This document shows, piece by piece, positions 7,299 through 16,145 of a stretch of 64,000 nt of DNA; position 1 is the stretch's first letter; each line of letters begins with the position of its first letter. The stretch is from the NCBI GenBank assembly GCA_036557885.1, contig DATBGS010000018.1:1-64000 (forward strand), written 5' to 3'. This stretch comes from DATBGS01 sp036557885. GTDB lineage: Bacteria > Chloroflexota > Ktedonobacteria > Ktedonobacterales > DATBGS01. The notes beneath the pieces were generated by a model that was not told where the DNA came from, did not search any database, and saw nothing but the letters and a program-made list of their open reading frames with translations. A program made the position numbers and the translations under genes.

Positions 7299-9944
7299 GT
7301 GAAATATTGCGCGCGTTCGTTGTCGCTGGAGCAGGGTCAGTGGGCGGCTGGCTGGCTCGATGACGAAACAGACCCCTATCACTTTGCCTTGCCTGGGGAC
7401 CGCCCGCACTATGCGCCGGATCGCCCGGCAGATGTGCAGCATGTGGACCTGCGCCTGGCGCTGGACCTGGAAGCCGAGCGCGTGAGCGGCACCGTCACGA
7501 CGACCTTCCGGGTGCTCTATGATGATCTGCGCTCGGTGCGACTGAGCGCGTCGGAGCTAGAGATCGAGCGCGTGGCGCTGGTGGGCGGCCCGGCGCTCAG
7601 TGCCACACAAGATGGTCGCCACCTGATTATTACGCTGGACCGCGCCTATCAGCACGACGAAACCTTCGCCATTGAGATTGCCTATGCCACGCGCCCGCGC
7701 ACCGGCATGCACTTTGTGAAGCCCGGCCCAGACGACCCGACGCGGCCACGCCAGGTCTGGACACAGGGCCAGCCAGAAACCAACCATTTCTGGTTCCCCT
7801 GCCACGATTCGCCCAATGACCGCGCCACGACTTCCCTGGCCGTGACGGTCCCCGCGCCCTATTTTGCGCTCTCTAATGGGCGGCTGGAAAAAGTGGAAGA
7901 AGACAGCGCCGCAGGCTCGAAGACCTATTTCTGGCGCCATGACCTGCCGCACCCGGCCTATCTGGTGACGCTGGTGGTGGGAGAGTTTGCCGAGGTGCAG
8001 GACACCTGGGACGGCATTCCAGTGCCGTATTATGTGCGCCGCGACCGCGAGCAGGATGCCCGGCTGATGATGGGCAAGACGCCGGATATGCTGGCCTTTT
8101 TCTCGGATCGCTTTGGGGTGCGCTATCCCTATGAAAAGTACGCGCAGGTCGTCTGCGAACTCTATACCGGCGCGATGGAGCATACCTCCGCCACGACGCA
8201 CAGCTTTACGCTCTTCCCCGACGCTCGCGCCGCGCTGGACGTGATGCACCCCAAGCTGGTCGTGGCGCATGAACTGGTGCATCAGTGGTTTGGCGATTTG
8301 CTGACCTGCCGCGATTGGTCGCAGCTCTGGCTTAACGAGAGCTTTGCCACCTATTTTGAGGCGGCCTATGTCCAATATGATGATGGCGAAGACACCTTCC
8401 GCTATGAACTGCGCGAAAACTTGCATGATTACCTCGACCAGTCGTATCGTCGTCCGATTGTCTATAACGTCTATAACACTGATGGCTGGGAACTCTTTGA
8501 CGCGCATGCCTATCAAAAAGGCTCGCTCGTCCTGCATCTGCTGCGTTTTGTGCTGGGGGAGCAGGGCTTCTGGCGTGCTATCCAGCACTATCTGCGCACC
8601 AACCGGGGCCGCGAAGTGGTGACGGCTGACCTGGAGCGGGCGATTGAGGAGGCGACGGGCCGCAGCATGGGCCAGTTCTTTGAGCAGTGGGTCTATCGCG
8701 CCGGGCACCCGGAGTTTGAGGTGTCGTTCAACTGGGATGAGGAGCACAAGCTGGCCTCTGTCTCCGTGAAGCAAACGCAGAAAATAGATGAGCATTTCCC
8801 CTGCTTTGTGACGCCGGTAGACATCGCCCTGACCATCCCAGGCGATGATCAGCCCGCCAATGGCAGCGGCGCCACCGAAACCAAAACCTTCCGCGTGCAG
8901 ATTGAGCAGAAGGAGCAGCGTTTTTACTTCCCCTTGCCGCGCAAGCCCGTGATGGTGCGCTTTGACCCCGGCGGCTGGGTACTGAAGACGCTGAAGTTTG
9001 AGCGCTCAGCCGAGATGCTGCGCTATCAACTGGAGCATGACGCGGATGTGCTGGGGCGCATTGAGGCCGCCGAAGCGCTGGGCAAGTTGGGCGATGACAA
9101 AAGCGTGGAGGCGCTGGCCGTCGCGCTGCGCCGCGATACCTTCTGGGGCGTGCGCGCGGAGGTGGCCGAGGTGCTGGGCAAACTGCGTACCGGGCGTGCC
9201 CTGGACGCGCTGCTCTCTGGCCTGGAGGAGACGCGCGACCACCGCGCGCGCCAGGCTATCGTCAAAGCGCTGGGGCGATTCCGCGCGCCAGCGCAGGCTG
9301 ATCTGGCTGAACGGGCCGCTGCTGCCCTGGGGAGCTTGCTGGCAAAAGGCGACCCCAGTTACTTTGTGGAGGGGGCGGCAGCCAATGCGCTGGGGCGCAC
9401 GCGCACAGCGGGCGCGTTTGAGCAGTTGACGGCGGCGCTTGATCGCCCTTCCTGGAACGAGACGATTCGCGCCAATGTACTGCGCGGGCTGGCGGCGTTG
9501 GGCGAACCGCGCGTAGCCGGGGTGCTGGCGGAATGGGTTGACCGCCACAAGCCAATTCAGGCGCGGGCGGCGGCAGCCGAGGCGTTGGGGTTGCTGGGCG
9601 GCAATCATCGGCTGGACAGCGGTGAGGCGCGCGAGCAGATTATCACGGCGCTGCTGGGCGCGCTGGATGACCCCTGGCCGCCGGTGCGTCGAGCGGCGGC
9701 GCGGGCGCTGGGCACGCTGGGTGAGCAGCGGGCGCTGGGCGCGTTGGAGCGCATGGCCTCAGCGGAACTGGATGGCATGCAGATGCGCGCGGCGCGCATG
9801 GCGGCGCGGGCCATTCGCAAGGGGAAATCCTCCAGCGATGAACTCAAGCAGTTGCATACCGATCTTGATGAGATGCGGAGCGAAAACCGCAAGCTGCGCG
9901 AGCGGATGGAGGCGCTGGAGGCGCGGCTCGAGAAACAGCCATAG
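7299..9944 (+). CDS. M1-family zinc aminopeptidase with C-terminal HEAT repeats
   Basis: This 881-aa protein is a gluzincin aminopeptidase that removes N-terminal residues from peptides. The zinc site is complete: H324-E-L-V-H328, then 18 residues to Glu347 in WLNESFATYFE. The exopeptidase motif reads GAMEH, a variant of GAMEN. After the catalytic and beta domains (to about residue 560), the C-terminus consists of helical HEAT/PBS-lyase-like repeats (ADVLGRIEAAEALGKLGDD and similar units). It closes with a short coiled coil. The usual M1 C-terminal helical domain is thus replaced by a HEAT solenoid. No signal peptide is seen, so it is probably cytoplasmic. GTG 7299 follows AGGAAGG. Confidence 0.93.
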   Translation: MKYCARSLSLEQGQWAAGWLDDETDPYHFALPGDRPHYAPDRPADVQHVDLRLALDLEAERVSGTVTTTFRVLYDDLRSVRLSASELEIERVALVGGPALSATQDGRHLIITLDRAYQHDETFAIEIAYATRPRTGMHFVKPGPDDPTRPRQVWTQGQPETNHFWFPCHDSPNDRATTSLAVTVPAPYFALSNGRLEKVEEDSAAGSKTYFWRHDLPHPAYLVTLVVGEFAEVQDTWDGIPVPYYVRRDREQDARLMMGKTPDMLAFFSDRFGVRYPYEKYAQVVCELYTGAMEHTSATTHSFTLFPDARAALDVMHPKLVVAHELVHQWFGDLLTCRDWSQLWLNESFATYFEAAYVQYDDGEDTFRYELRENLHDYLDQSYRRPIVYNVYNTDGWELFDAHAYQKGSLVLHLLRFVLGEQGFWRAIQHYLRTNRGREVVTADLERAIEEATGRSMGQFFEQWVYRAGHPEFEVSFNWDEEHKLASVSVKQTQKIDEHFPCFVTPVDIALTIPGDDQPANGSGATETKTFRVQIEQKEQRFYFPLPRKPVMVRFDPGGWVLKTLKFERSAEMLRYQLEHDADVLGRIEAAEALGKLGDDKSVEALAVALRRDTFWGVRAEVAEVLGKLRTGRALDALLSGLEETRDHRARQAIVKALGRFRAPAQADLAERAAAALGSLLAKGDPSYFVEGAAANALGRTRTAGAFEQLTAALDRPSWNETIRANVLRGLAALGEPRVAGVLAEWVDRHKPIQARAAAAEALGLLGGNHRLDSGEAREQIITALLGALDDPWPPVRRAAARALGTLGEQRALGALERMASAELDGMQMRAARMAARAIRKGKSSSDELKQLHTDLDEMRSENRKLRERMEALEARLEKQP

Positions 9945-10036
9945 CCTGGTCAGGCTATCACCCTGGATAAGCGCTTGACAGCAGAACAGCAAGGGAGTAT
10001 TATCAGGGGAAACTGGCTGGCGAAGGAGGCACCATC

Positions 10037-12370
10037 ATGTGGAATCCCAACAACGCGCGCCCCGGCGAGCAGGCCCGCTCGCCGGATGATGCAGAGGCCC
10101 CGGCTGATTGGATGCCTCTGGCCCAGGAAGCGGACTGGATGGAGTCTTCGGTGTGGGCTGATTCCCTGCGGTCATCTGCTCGGATGCCGCCTGCCAGCCC
10201 GCAGCCCCAGTCCCCTTCGTCGCCCTCCTGGGGGGCTTCGGGTGGCATGAACACGCGCTCCTCCCCCACTTCGGAGTTGATCAGGCTGGTGCAGGGCGAT
10301 CCGCTCTTGAAAGGGGCGGTGGTTGTCTCGCTCGTCATCGTGGCCTATCAACTGGTGATGCTGCTGCTGCGTCCGCCCTGGCTCCCTGCTGCTACCGATT
10401 GGCTGCGCGCCGGTTTAGCCTGGCTAGAAATTATTCCGCTGGCGCTGGCAAGCTACGCCCTCTATCGCGCGCGGCGGCCAGGCGCGCTGGCGTGGTTTAT
10501 GTTTACCTTTGCCCTGCTTGCCTATCTGGTCGCGCAAAATCTCCGGGTGTGGTTTGATGTGCTGGTGTATGGCGGGAAAGCCCCTTTTCCGTATTACCCC
10601 GATATTTTTTATCTGCTGCAATATCCCTTCTTTTTTGTGGCCTTTGCGCTGCTGCCCGGCGTTTCGCGGCGGGGGCAGCCGCCCATTGCCCGCGTCAAAG
10701 TGGTGCTGGATAGCCTGCTCTTGATGGCCGCAGGAACAGCACTCTCCTGGTATTTTTTTCTGGCTCCAGCCTACACTGTCAGCGGCGAGTCTGCGCTGGG
10801 TAAGGCGACCAGCCTGGCCTATCCGGTTGGAGATCTGGGCCTGCTCTTTGGGCTGGCGGTGGCGCTCAGTCGGCAGCGCCAGAGCAGTTTCGAGCGTATC
10901 ACCCTGCGTATTTTGATCGTTGCGGTTGTCTTTTTGATTGGCGCGGATACCTGGTATGCCTACGCGCAGTCGTATCTCACCTTTCGATCTGGCGACCTGC
11001 CAGACATGCTCTGGATTGCCTGCTATTTGCTCTTTGCCCTTGCCGGGCTGGTGCAGTATCGCCTGGCGCAGCGCCAGACGCGCCAGCGGACCGATGCCAA
11101 CACCGGCGCCCTGCTGCCTCACAATGGCAGATTTGGGTTGTTCTTTTCTTTTATTGCGGCGGTCATGGCGAGCATTATCATCGTGATGCGCGCGACGATG
11201 GCCCCCATTGGGAGCAGCAGCCCCGCGATTCCTTTTGCCGTGTGCTTTGGGCTGATTGTGCTGGTGGCTGCCCGCCAGGGTGTCACGGTGCTGGAAAACG
11301 AGCGCTTGCTGCTGGCTGAATCGCAGCGCGTTGAAGACCTGGCGGTGACAACCCAGATTGCGGAAGAACAGCGGCAGTTGGTGGTTGAGCGTAACCAGCG
11401 GCTGGAGCAGGATATTGAAGCGCTCAAAGAGGTCCACGCGCGGATAGCGCGCGGGGATTACGCGGCCAGAGCGCCTATGACCAGCAACGAGCTATTGCCC
11501 ATTGCTGGCTCGTTAAATCTGATGCTGGACCGCCTGGCAAAGCTCATGCGTGAGCATACCACCCATGATAAACTGGACCACGCGGTGCAACGGGTGACAG
11601 AAGCCGCTCAGGGCCTGGCAGCAGGCGATGATCGGGCGATTGCCCGGCTGACCGCGCCAACCAATACCCCGCTTGACGGTCTGGTGATTGCCCTCGGCCA
11701 ACTGCGGACGCGCATCAAGGAATTGAACGCGGGGCTGCTCCAGTTGGAGCAGGCGCGTCGGGCGTCGCGTGAACTGGCCGATATTACGGCGCAGCAAGGC
11801 CAGTTTATTACCAATGAGGGTACCGCGCTCAACGGCATTGCTGGCACGCTGGCACGCATCGCCAGCGAATTAGAACGGGTCATTCAGCCGCTAGAGCAGG
11901 TGCCCAATACCTCGTCCCCGCTCAATCGCCAACTGGTGCAGGTGGTGACGGTGCTGCAAGCCCTGGCGCGCACCGCGCGCCAGCAAATGGGCGAAGTGGA
12001 GGCGCAGGTCGTGCGCTTTGCCAAGGCGGAAGAACGCGCGAATCTGGCGGCGATTGGCGGGCGGCGGCTGGCGGCAGAGTTGGATGCCGCCGCCCGGACC
12101 GGAGGCAGCCGGGTGATGCTGGGGGTGCCAGGCATGGCCCAGGCGCTTGGCGCTGTGCCGCCTACCCCTCCGGGGCATCTGGCGCATGCCAGCACCAAGC
12201 CAATCAATACTGATCCCCGTACCTCCGGGCCGCTCGGCAATCAGTCTTCCCCACCAGCGCCAACTATGCCAGTGTTCCCCTGGGAGCAAAGCGTGCCACC
12301 ACCGCGCCAGCCTGGGCCGGGAGCGCCTGGTCAGCAATCGGGTGAGCGCAATGGGAAGCCGGGGATTTGA
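10037..12370 (+). CDS. multi-pass membrane protein with HAMP-like and coiled-coil region
   Basis: This 777-aa protein has a Pro/Ser-rich cytoplasmic start of about 90 residues. About ten hydrophobic helices follow (about 95-420), including a block around GKAPFPYYPDIFYLLQYPFF that resembles the N-terminal membrane domain of some GGDEF/EAL sensors. Residues about 470-515 (RIARGDYAARAPM...ELLPIAGSLNLMLDRL) look like a HAMP linker, and a long helical region follows. No catalytic output domain is present; the tail is Pro-rich. It may be a membrane sensor that signals through protein contacts (inference). The start is supported by GAAGGAGGCACCATC. It parallels the 5407 gene in layout. Confidence 0.82.
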   Translation: MWNPNNARPGEQARSPDDAEAPADWMPLAQEADWMESSVWADSLRSSARMPPASPQPQSPSSPSWGASGGMNTRSSPTSELIRLVQGDPLLKGAVVVSLVIVAYQLVMLLLRPPWLPAATDWLRAGLAWLEIIPLALASYALYRARRPGALAWFMFTFALLAYLVAQNLRVWFDVLVYGGKAPFPYYPDIFYLLQYPFFFVAFALLPGVSRRGQPPIARVKVVLDSLLLMAAGTALSWYFFLAPAYTVSGESALGKATSLAYPVGDLGLLFGLAVALSRQRQSSFERITLRILIVAVVFLIGADTWYAYAQSYLTFRSGDLPDMLWIACYLLFALAGLVQYRLAQRQTRQRTDANTGALLPHNGRFGLFFSFIAAVMASIIIVMRATMAPIGSSSPAIPFAVCFGLIVLVAARQGVTVLENERLLLAESQRVEDLAVTTQIAEEQRQLVVERNQRLEQDIEALKEVHARIARGDYAARAPMTSNELLPIAGSLNLMLDRLAKLMREHTTHDKLDHAVQRVTEAAQGLAAGDDRAIARLTAPTNTPLDGLVIALGQLRTRIKELNAGLLQLEQARRASRELADITAQQGQFITNEGTALNGIAGTLARIASELERVIQPLEQVPNTSSPLNRQLVQVVTVLQALARTARQQMGEVEAQVVRFAKAEERANLAAIGGRRLAAELDAAARTGGSRVMLGVPGMAQALGAVPPTPPGHLAHASTKPINTDPRTSGPLGNQSSPPAPTMPVFPWEQSVPPPRQPGPGAPGQQSGERNGKPGI

Positions 12371-12419
12371 TCTTACGAGTTCACTCTGGGCCAGTAAGAG
12401 TACGACAGCAGCGCCGCGC

Positions 12420-12459
12420 TGGAGTGGCCCCTCTCCAAGAGGGGCCACTCCATTTTTTT
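12420..12459 (+). terminator. Rho-independent terminator of the 10037 gene
   Basis: A 14-bp perfect stem (12420-12433 with 12439-12452) and a 5-base loop are followed at once by seven T residues. This is a textbook plus-strand terminator. Confidence 0.92.
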
Positions 12460-12503
12460 GCGTATAAACGAGCAAGAAAGGGCTTCTCTCGCGTGCCAAC
12501 ATA

Positions 12504-12512
12504 TGCTATACT
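12504..12512 (+). promoter_or_regulatory. extended -10 promoter for the PHAX-like gene
   Basis: TGC-TATACT lies about 195 bases before the chosen start at 12708 and about 95 bases before an alternative TTG at 12606. A clear -35 is not seen. An AAAGGAGAGG sequence at 12612 has no good start codon after it. Confidence 0.45.
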
Positions 12513-12707
12513 CTTCTTGCTGCTTCAGTCTCTCTTGACCAGAGCATGCTGAGATGGGGCAGCACAAAACGAGAGAAGGCGCTGTTCTTGCAGGTTGTTC
12601 AGTGATTGCAGAAAGGAGAGGCGCTCTACTGCCCTTCCCCGACGAGTGCCCAACAAGGCGGGCACGCTGGAAGTTCTGGGGAAGTGGTACAGGGTGTCGA
12701 AACTGGC

Positions 12708-13517
12708 ATGTCTAGCGTTCCGATGGAAGACACGCCCCAGCCTGGGGGCCTGATCTACCCACCGCCACCGCCGCCAGAAGCCATCGAAAAAGCCCAGCCG
12801 CTGGCGGCGATCCTGGGGGAAACTGAAGAAAAGCCGATCTTTCAGATTGCCCGCGCAATTGATTTCCTGAGCCTGGAAAAAGTGGAAGAACTGGTCGAAA
12901 AGGCGAAGGAAGTCTACGCGGGCGAGGGGCTGCTGACGAAGGACCAGAGCCGCAAGCGCACGCTTGGCGGGTGTTTTTATCGCCTGGTGCGCGAGGCGGT
13001 GACCAAAAAGCAATGGCGCAAGAAGATCAAGCCCATTGCCAAGCCCATGAAGCCCCCGAAGATCAATCTTGCTGAGATTGCGAAAGAAGCTGTTGACTGG
13101 AAGCCAGGAGTTGCCATGAGCGTAAAAATCACCTTGGTTGGCCGCCCAGACAAAGTTCGCAAGCCCCCACAAGGGCATTACGCGGCCTTTACGTTGCTTT
13201 CCGAAACGATGCCCATCCTCCCCAAAGGGCTGCCGCCCAACATCAAATCGAAGACAAAGTATCTGGTGATGGTTGGCGCCCGCCAGTGGAACAAGGTGGA
13301 GCAGTCCATCACCACGAACCCGGACGATAAGCTGATTATCGAGGGGTACTGCCTGATTCACCCCGAATTTGCCGGCATTACGGTGATGACCACAAGCTGC
13401 ACCACGCAGGCCATCCGCAAGGCACGCCAGGAGGCGCAGCGCGCGGAGTCGCTGGAAAAGCAGGAAGCCGGTCTGCTCCCCAAGCCCTCCAAAAAAACGG
13501 ACGACGACGAAGAGTAG
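12708..13517 (+). CDS. protein with a PHAX-like RNA-binding domain
   Basis: Residues about 45-98 of this 269-aa protein (with FLSLEKVEELVEKAKEVY, then LLTKDQSRKRTLGGCFYRLV) match the pattern of the PHAX RNA-binding domain. In animals this domain belongs to the adaptor for snRNA export, and its signature is G-x-x-x-x-(D)-G-(S/T)-R-(R/K)-R-T-P-G-G-V. Here the key SRKRTLGG core is kept. The second half (about 130-240) is beta-rich (VKITLVGRPDK; KYLVMVGARQW; KLIIEGYCLI) and could be an OB-like fold (inference). A Lys/Asp-rich tail ends the protein. The start is uncertain: ATG 12708, ATG 12723 and TTG 12606 are all in frame, none with a strong ribosome site. The role is unknown. Confidence 0.75.
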   Translation: MSSVPMEDTPQPGGLIYPPPPPPEAIEKAQPLAAILGETEEKPIFQIARAIDFLSLEKVEELVEKAKEVYAGEGLLTKDQSRKRTLGGCFYRLVREAVTKKQWRKKIKPIAKPMKPPKINLAEIAKEAVDWKPGVAMSVKITLVGRPDKVRKPPQGHYAAFTLLSETMPILPKGLPPNIKSKTKYLVMVGARQWNKVEQSITTNPDDKLIIEGYCLIHPEFAGITVMTTSCTTQAIRKARQEAQRAESLEKQEAGLLPKPSKKTDDDEE

Positions 13518-13532
13518 TTCTGGCGCACCTTT

Positions 13533-13635
13533 GCCCGGCACGGTGGCCGGGGCTACAAGCAGCAACCGCCTGTAGCCCCGGCCACCGTGCCGGGCCGTTT
13601 TCATCGGCTTGTAGCCCCGGCGTCCCTGCCGGGCC
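13533..13635. repeat. GTAGCCCCGGC hairpin repeats; 25-bp perfect inverted repeat doubling as terminator
   Basis: Arms 13533-13557 and 13571-13595 are perfectly complementary over 25 bases and are followed by CGTTTTC. A further half unit GTAGCCCCGGCGTCCCTGCC occurs at 13611-13635. Related units are at 57712 and 57236. The large stem plus T run would terminate the PHAX-like transcript. Confidence 0.7.
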
Positions 13636-13757
13636 GTTTTCACTCCCGTTTGGGATGGAAACGTTGGCACAGCAGGTGGATGACCGTTTTTCGGTGGCTG
13701 GCGCAGAAAAGGAGAACAGGCGTTCCATTCTTTACTGCGCAGAAAGGACCACCCCAC

Positions 13758-14810
13758 ATGCAGATGCACCTCCATCCCACGCGCCGCGAAGCCCTCACCG
13801 CCAGCGATACCGCCCTGACGCGCTGGTCGCTCGAAACCAACCCAGCAACCATCCTGGCTCAGATGTCCACCACCCCGGAGCGGCTTTTTCCTCTGACGTT
13901 TGACCCATCGGGCCGGATGATGTTTCTTGGCGGGATTACTGGCTCGCCAGACGGTACATGCTTTGCTCTTTCGCCGCTCTGGTCCCGCGACGACTATAGT
14001 GCACCTCCTGGTGGAATTGAGTGGCGCAACTTTGATGATCTTTTACCTGTCCGCACTAGCGAGGAGATTCCCAACTTAGGCCCAGAGGTCGAGGGCTTGG
14101 CAAGCTCCCCAGATGGCTGCTGGCTCGTCATTGGCTCAGGATACGCCGAGCAACTTTTCCTGCTCGACTGGCAGACCGGCGAGATCATCAGCCACCACGC
14201 TACCGACCAGTACAATATCTCCGGTCTGACCTTCGATCCCACTTCCACCTTTCTTGCTGGATTCATCAGCGGTCAGGGAAGCGGTCTTTTGCAGCTCTGG
14301 AGGCTTGATCCGGCAGAGTGCTTTGTCCCACGACCAGCGGTGAAGCGGTGGCCGACCTACGAACCTGTCCAGCAGGATTACGTCTGCGGCAGTATGGCGT
14401 TGACCCTGGTCCACAGGAACTTGGACGCAGGAGTCCCTTGGTACGACATGGAGGACATTCGGGGCACAACCGCTTTCAGCCCGGATAGCCGCCTGGTCAT
14501 CTTTAGCTACCATATCTGGCAGGGCTTTGAGTTGCTGGCGTATGAGGTGGTTTCAGGCGAAAGACTATGGCTCACAAGCAGCGATATTGAGAAAATCGGG
14601 CCGTTTATCTTTTCTCCTGATGGGAGCGTCTTGCTCGTTCCTGCGCAAAGCGGTGATCTGCTCGTCTATAACGCGGAGGACGGCGCGTTGATGCAGCGGC
14701 TGGCTACGGGCCTGGGCGAGCCGGTGCAGGCGCTGGCTTTTGATCACGATGGAAAAACGCTCTGGCTGGCAACCGAGGAAAAGCTGGTGCAGTTCCAGTC
14801 ACAGGGATAA
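13758..14810 (+). CDS. WD40/YVTN-like beta-propeller protein
   Basis: The 350-aa protein contains at least five recurring blade segments with an F-(S/D)-P-(D/S)-G-type core: FDPSGRMMFLGG, SSPDGCWLVIGSG, FDPTSTFLAGFI, FSPDSRLVIFSY, FSPDGSVLLVP and FDHDGKTLWLAT. This periodicity of about 40-50 residues indicates a beta-propeller used for binding partners. No signal peptide, membrane helix or enzymatic motif is seen, so it is probably cytoplasmic. ATG 13758 follows AAAGGACCACCCCAC; an in-frame extension to 13587 reads through the hairpin repeat and is unlikely. Function unknown. Confidence 0.8.
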   Translation: MQMHLHPTRREALTASDTALTRWSLETNPATILAQMSTTPERLFPLTFDPSGRMMFLGGITGSPDGTCFALSPLWSRDDYSAPPGGIEWRNFDDLLPVRTSEEIPNLGPEVEGLASSPDGCWLVIGSGYAEQLFLLDWQTGEIISHHATDQYNISGLTFDPTSTFLAGFISGQGSGLLQLWRLDPAECFVPRPAVKRWPTYEPVQQDYVCGSMALTLVHRNLDAGVPWYDMEDIRGTTAFSPDSRLVIFSYHIWQGFELLAYEVVSGERLWLTSSDIEKIGPFIFSPDGSVLLVPAQSGDLLVYNAEDGALMQRLATGLGEPVQALAFDHDGKTLWLATEEKLVQFQSQG

Positions 14811-14821
14811 GGGCAAGCACT

Positions 14822-14852
14822 TTGTAGCGCCGTCTTCCAGACGGCGCTACAA
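14822..14852. terminator. TTGTAGC-type perfect hairpin, copy 2, at the end of the propeller gene
   Basis: A 14-bp perfect stem (14822-14835 with 14839-14852) with a 3-base loop begins 11 bases after the stop codon. It has no T tract, so termination is plausible but unproven. It belongs to the TTGTAGC family. Confidence 0.55.
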
Positions 14853-14860
14853 GACTCGCG

Positions 14861-15035
14861 CGGGTTAAGACGAACAACAGCCTAGTCCGCGAAGGCGGAC
14901 TTTGTGGCCCGCAGGCCCATAGGCGCGATCTTTAGTCGCCAGCCACCGTCGCCAGCGCGCACGTTCGTGCTTGCCACGATTCGCCAGCGGGTCGCTGGCG
15001 CTACAAGATGGGCGCGGGCAAGCTGCCCGCGCCAC
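14861..15035. repeat. dispersed modular hairpin element, copy A, with adjacent hairpins
   Basis: This stretch carries CGCGGGTTAAGACGAA, the hairpin AGTCCGC-GAA-GGCGGACT (14884-14901), GGCCCGCAGGCCC and GCGATCTTTAGTCGCCAG (14925-14942). The same modules in the same order occur at 37.3-37.4 and 60.4 kb. Downstream lie GCCAGCGGGTCGCTGGC, an inverted TTGTAGC and a GCGCGGGCA/TGCCCGCGC hairpin up to about 15032. No gene is seen between 14811 and 15043. Confidence 0.65.
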
Positions 15036-15043
15036 AAGAGCCG

Positions 15044-15343
15044 CTAATGGCCCAGATGCTTTTCTACTTCGTAGATGCCAAAACCGGCCAGCGCAGCGGT
15101 CAGGATGGGATGGCGCATGACCTTCCCAAAGATGCCCGGATGCTCCTGGGCGGCGTGCTGGTGCATGGCGGCCAACTGGCGCGGCGTCACTGTGTTAGGG
15201 TCCAACTGCGTGAACTGCTGCGCCATTGGGTGGTTGGATTGTTGAAACCCCTGCATATACTCTCTGGCGACGGCTGCACGCTGCTCCTGGGACATCTGCT
15301 CGTACAAGTCGTGTGGGTTCAGGTTGGTCATCGGATTTGCCAT
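15044..15343 (-). CDS. small protein with C-terminal hydrophobic helix, unknown function
   Basis: I do not recognise this 99-aa protein. The N-terminal 60 residues are Gln/Met-rich and helical (DLYEQMSQEQRAAVAREYM), followed by NTVTPRQLAAMHQHAAQEHP. It ends in a short hydrophobic segment (PILTAALAGFGIYEVEKH) that could be one membrane-associated helix. ATG 15343 is favoured because AAGGAG precedes it by 11 bases on the minus strand and because the upstream extension has unusual composition. It is divergently placed to the sigma factor gene. Confidence 0.65.
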   Translation of the reverse strand: MANPMTNLNPHDLYEQMSQEQRAAVAREYMQGFQQSNHPMAQQFTQLDPNTVTPRQLAAMHQHAAQEHPGIFGKVMRHPILTAALAGFGIYEVEKHLGH

Positions 15344-15584
15344 AAGAAATGTGTCTCCTTTACTTTGCTGAAATGGCGTCACCGCCTCCACACCGGCACC
15401 CAACATACCTCTCTCTTTGAACCCGCATTCTGAATGCCAGAGTTGCACTGCCCCACGCAAACACTTGAGGTGATTCGTTCCGTCTTTAGAGGTGAAGCGT
15501 CTTTTCCAGCAGCCAGAGACGCGGTGAGCAATCGGCAAGAAAGCGGGTGGCGTCGTGCAGTTTCAGCGACCACAGGTGCAGCCA

Positions 15585-16145
15585 ATGAAGCCTGGCGAGG
15601 ACGAGGAAGGATTTGAGTCCCTGGTACCCAGGCATCTCACGGCAATGTTGCGGGTAGCGGCAGCCCTGGTGGGCATGGCCGAGGCTGAAGACGCAGCGCA
15701 GGAAGCGCTGGTGCGCAGTTGGCAAGCCTGGCCCAGCCTACGCGATGTTAGCTCACTGCGTCCCTGGCTGCTGCGGATTACCGTCAACGTTTGCCGCGAT
15801 TGGTGTCGCGGGCGCTTTGGTACCAGGCGCAAGCTCGTTGAGTCGCTGGGAGCAGACGGAAGCGAGGAGACGCTGGCGACGCTTCAATCCGACCCAGGGG
15901 CGAGCGACCAGATGGCCGCCCTTGATCTGCGGCAGGCCGTGAACAAGCTGGAGAGCAATTACCGCGTGGTGGTGGTTCTGCGCTATTACGCGGGCATGGA
16001 TGCAACCGAAATTGGCGTTGTCCTTGGCCTGCCTGCCGCAACGGTGCGCACCCGCCTGCGCCGGGCGCTGACCTTATTACGCGAGCATTTGATTGCTTCA
16101 GAACACCTGCCCTCCTTCCGGGCGCAGGAAGGGAGAGACGCATGA
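15585..16145 (+). CDS. ECF-type RNA polymerase sigma factor
   Basis: The 186-aa protein has sigma region 2 (about residues 10-75, including AEDAAQEALVRSWQAW) and sigma region 4 (about 115-170, with LESNYRVVVVLRYYAGMDAT and TVRTRLRRALTLLRE). Extracytoplasmic-function sigmas bind core polymerase and redirect it to stress or envelope promoters. The last four bases overlap the start of the 16142 gene (ATGA), which argues for translational coupling with its likely regulator. ATG 15585 or GTG 15555 could be the start; neither has a strong ribosome site. Confidence 0.9.
   Translation: MKPGEDEEGFESLVPRHLTAMLRVAAALVGMAEAEDAAQEALVRSWQAWPSLRDVSSLRPWLLRITVNVCRDWCRGRFGTRRKLVESLGADGSEETLATLQSDPGASDQMAALDLRQAVNKLESNYRVVVVLRYYAGMDATEIGVVLGLPAATVRTRLRRALTLLREHLIASEHLPSFRAQEGRDA

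Noticed and set aside
7557..8795. Minus-strand ORF of 412 codons within the M1 aminopeptidase
   Set aside because: Shadow of a well-supported enzyme gene.
12525..13775. Minus-strand ORF of 416 codons opposite the PHAX-like gene
   Set aside because: It spans a perfect terminator palindrome and has no domain; the plus-strand gene has the recognisable RNA-binding motif.
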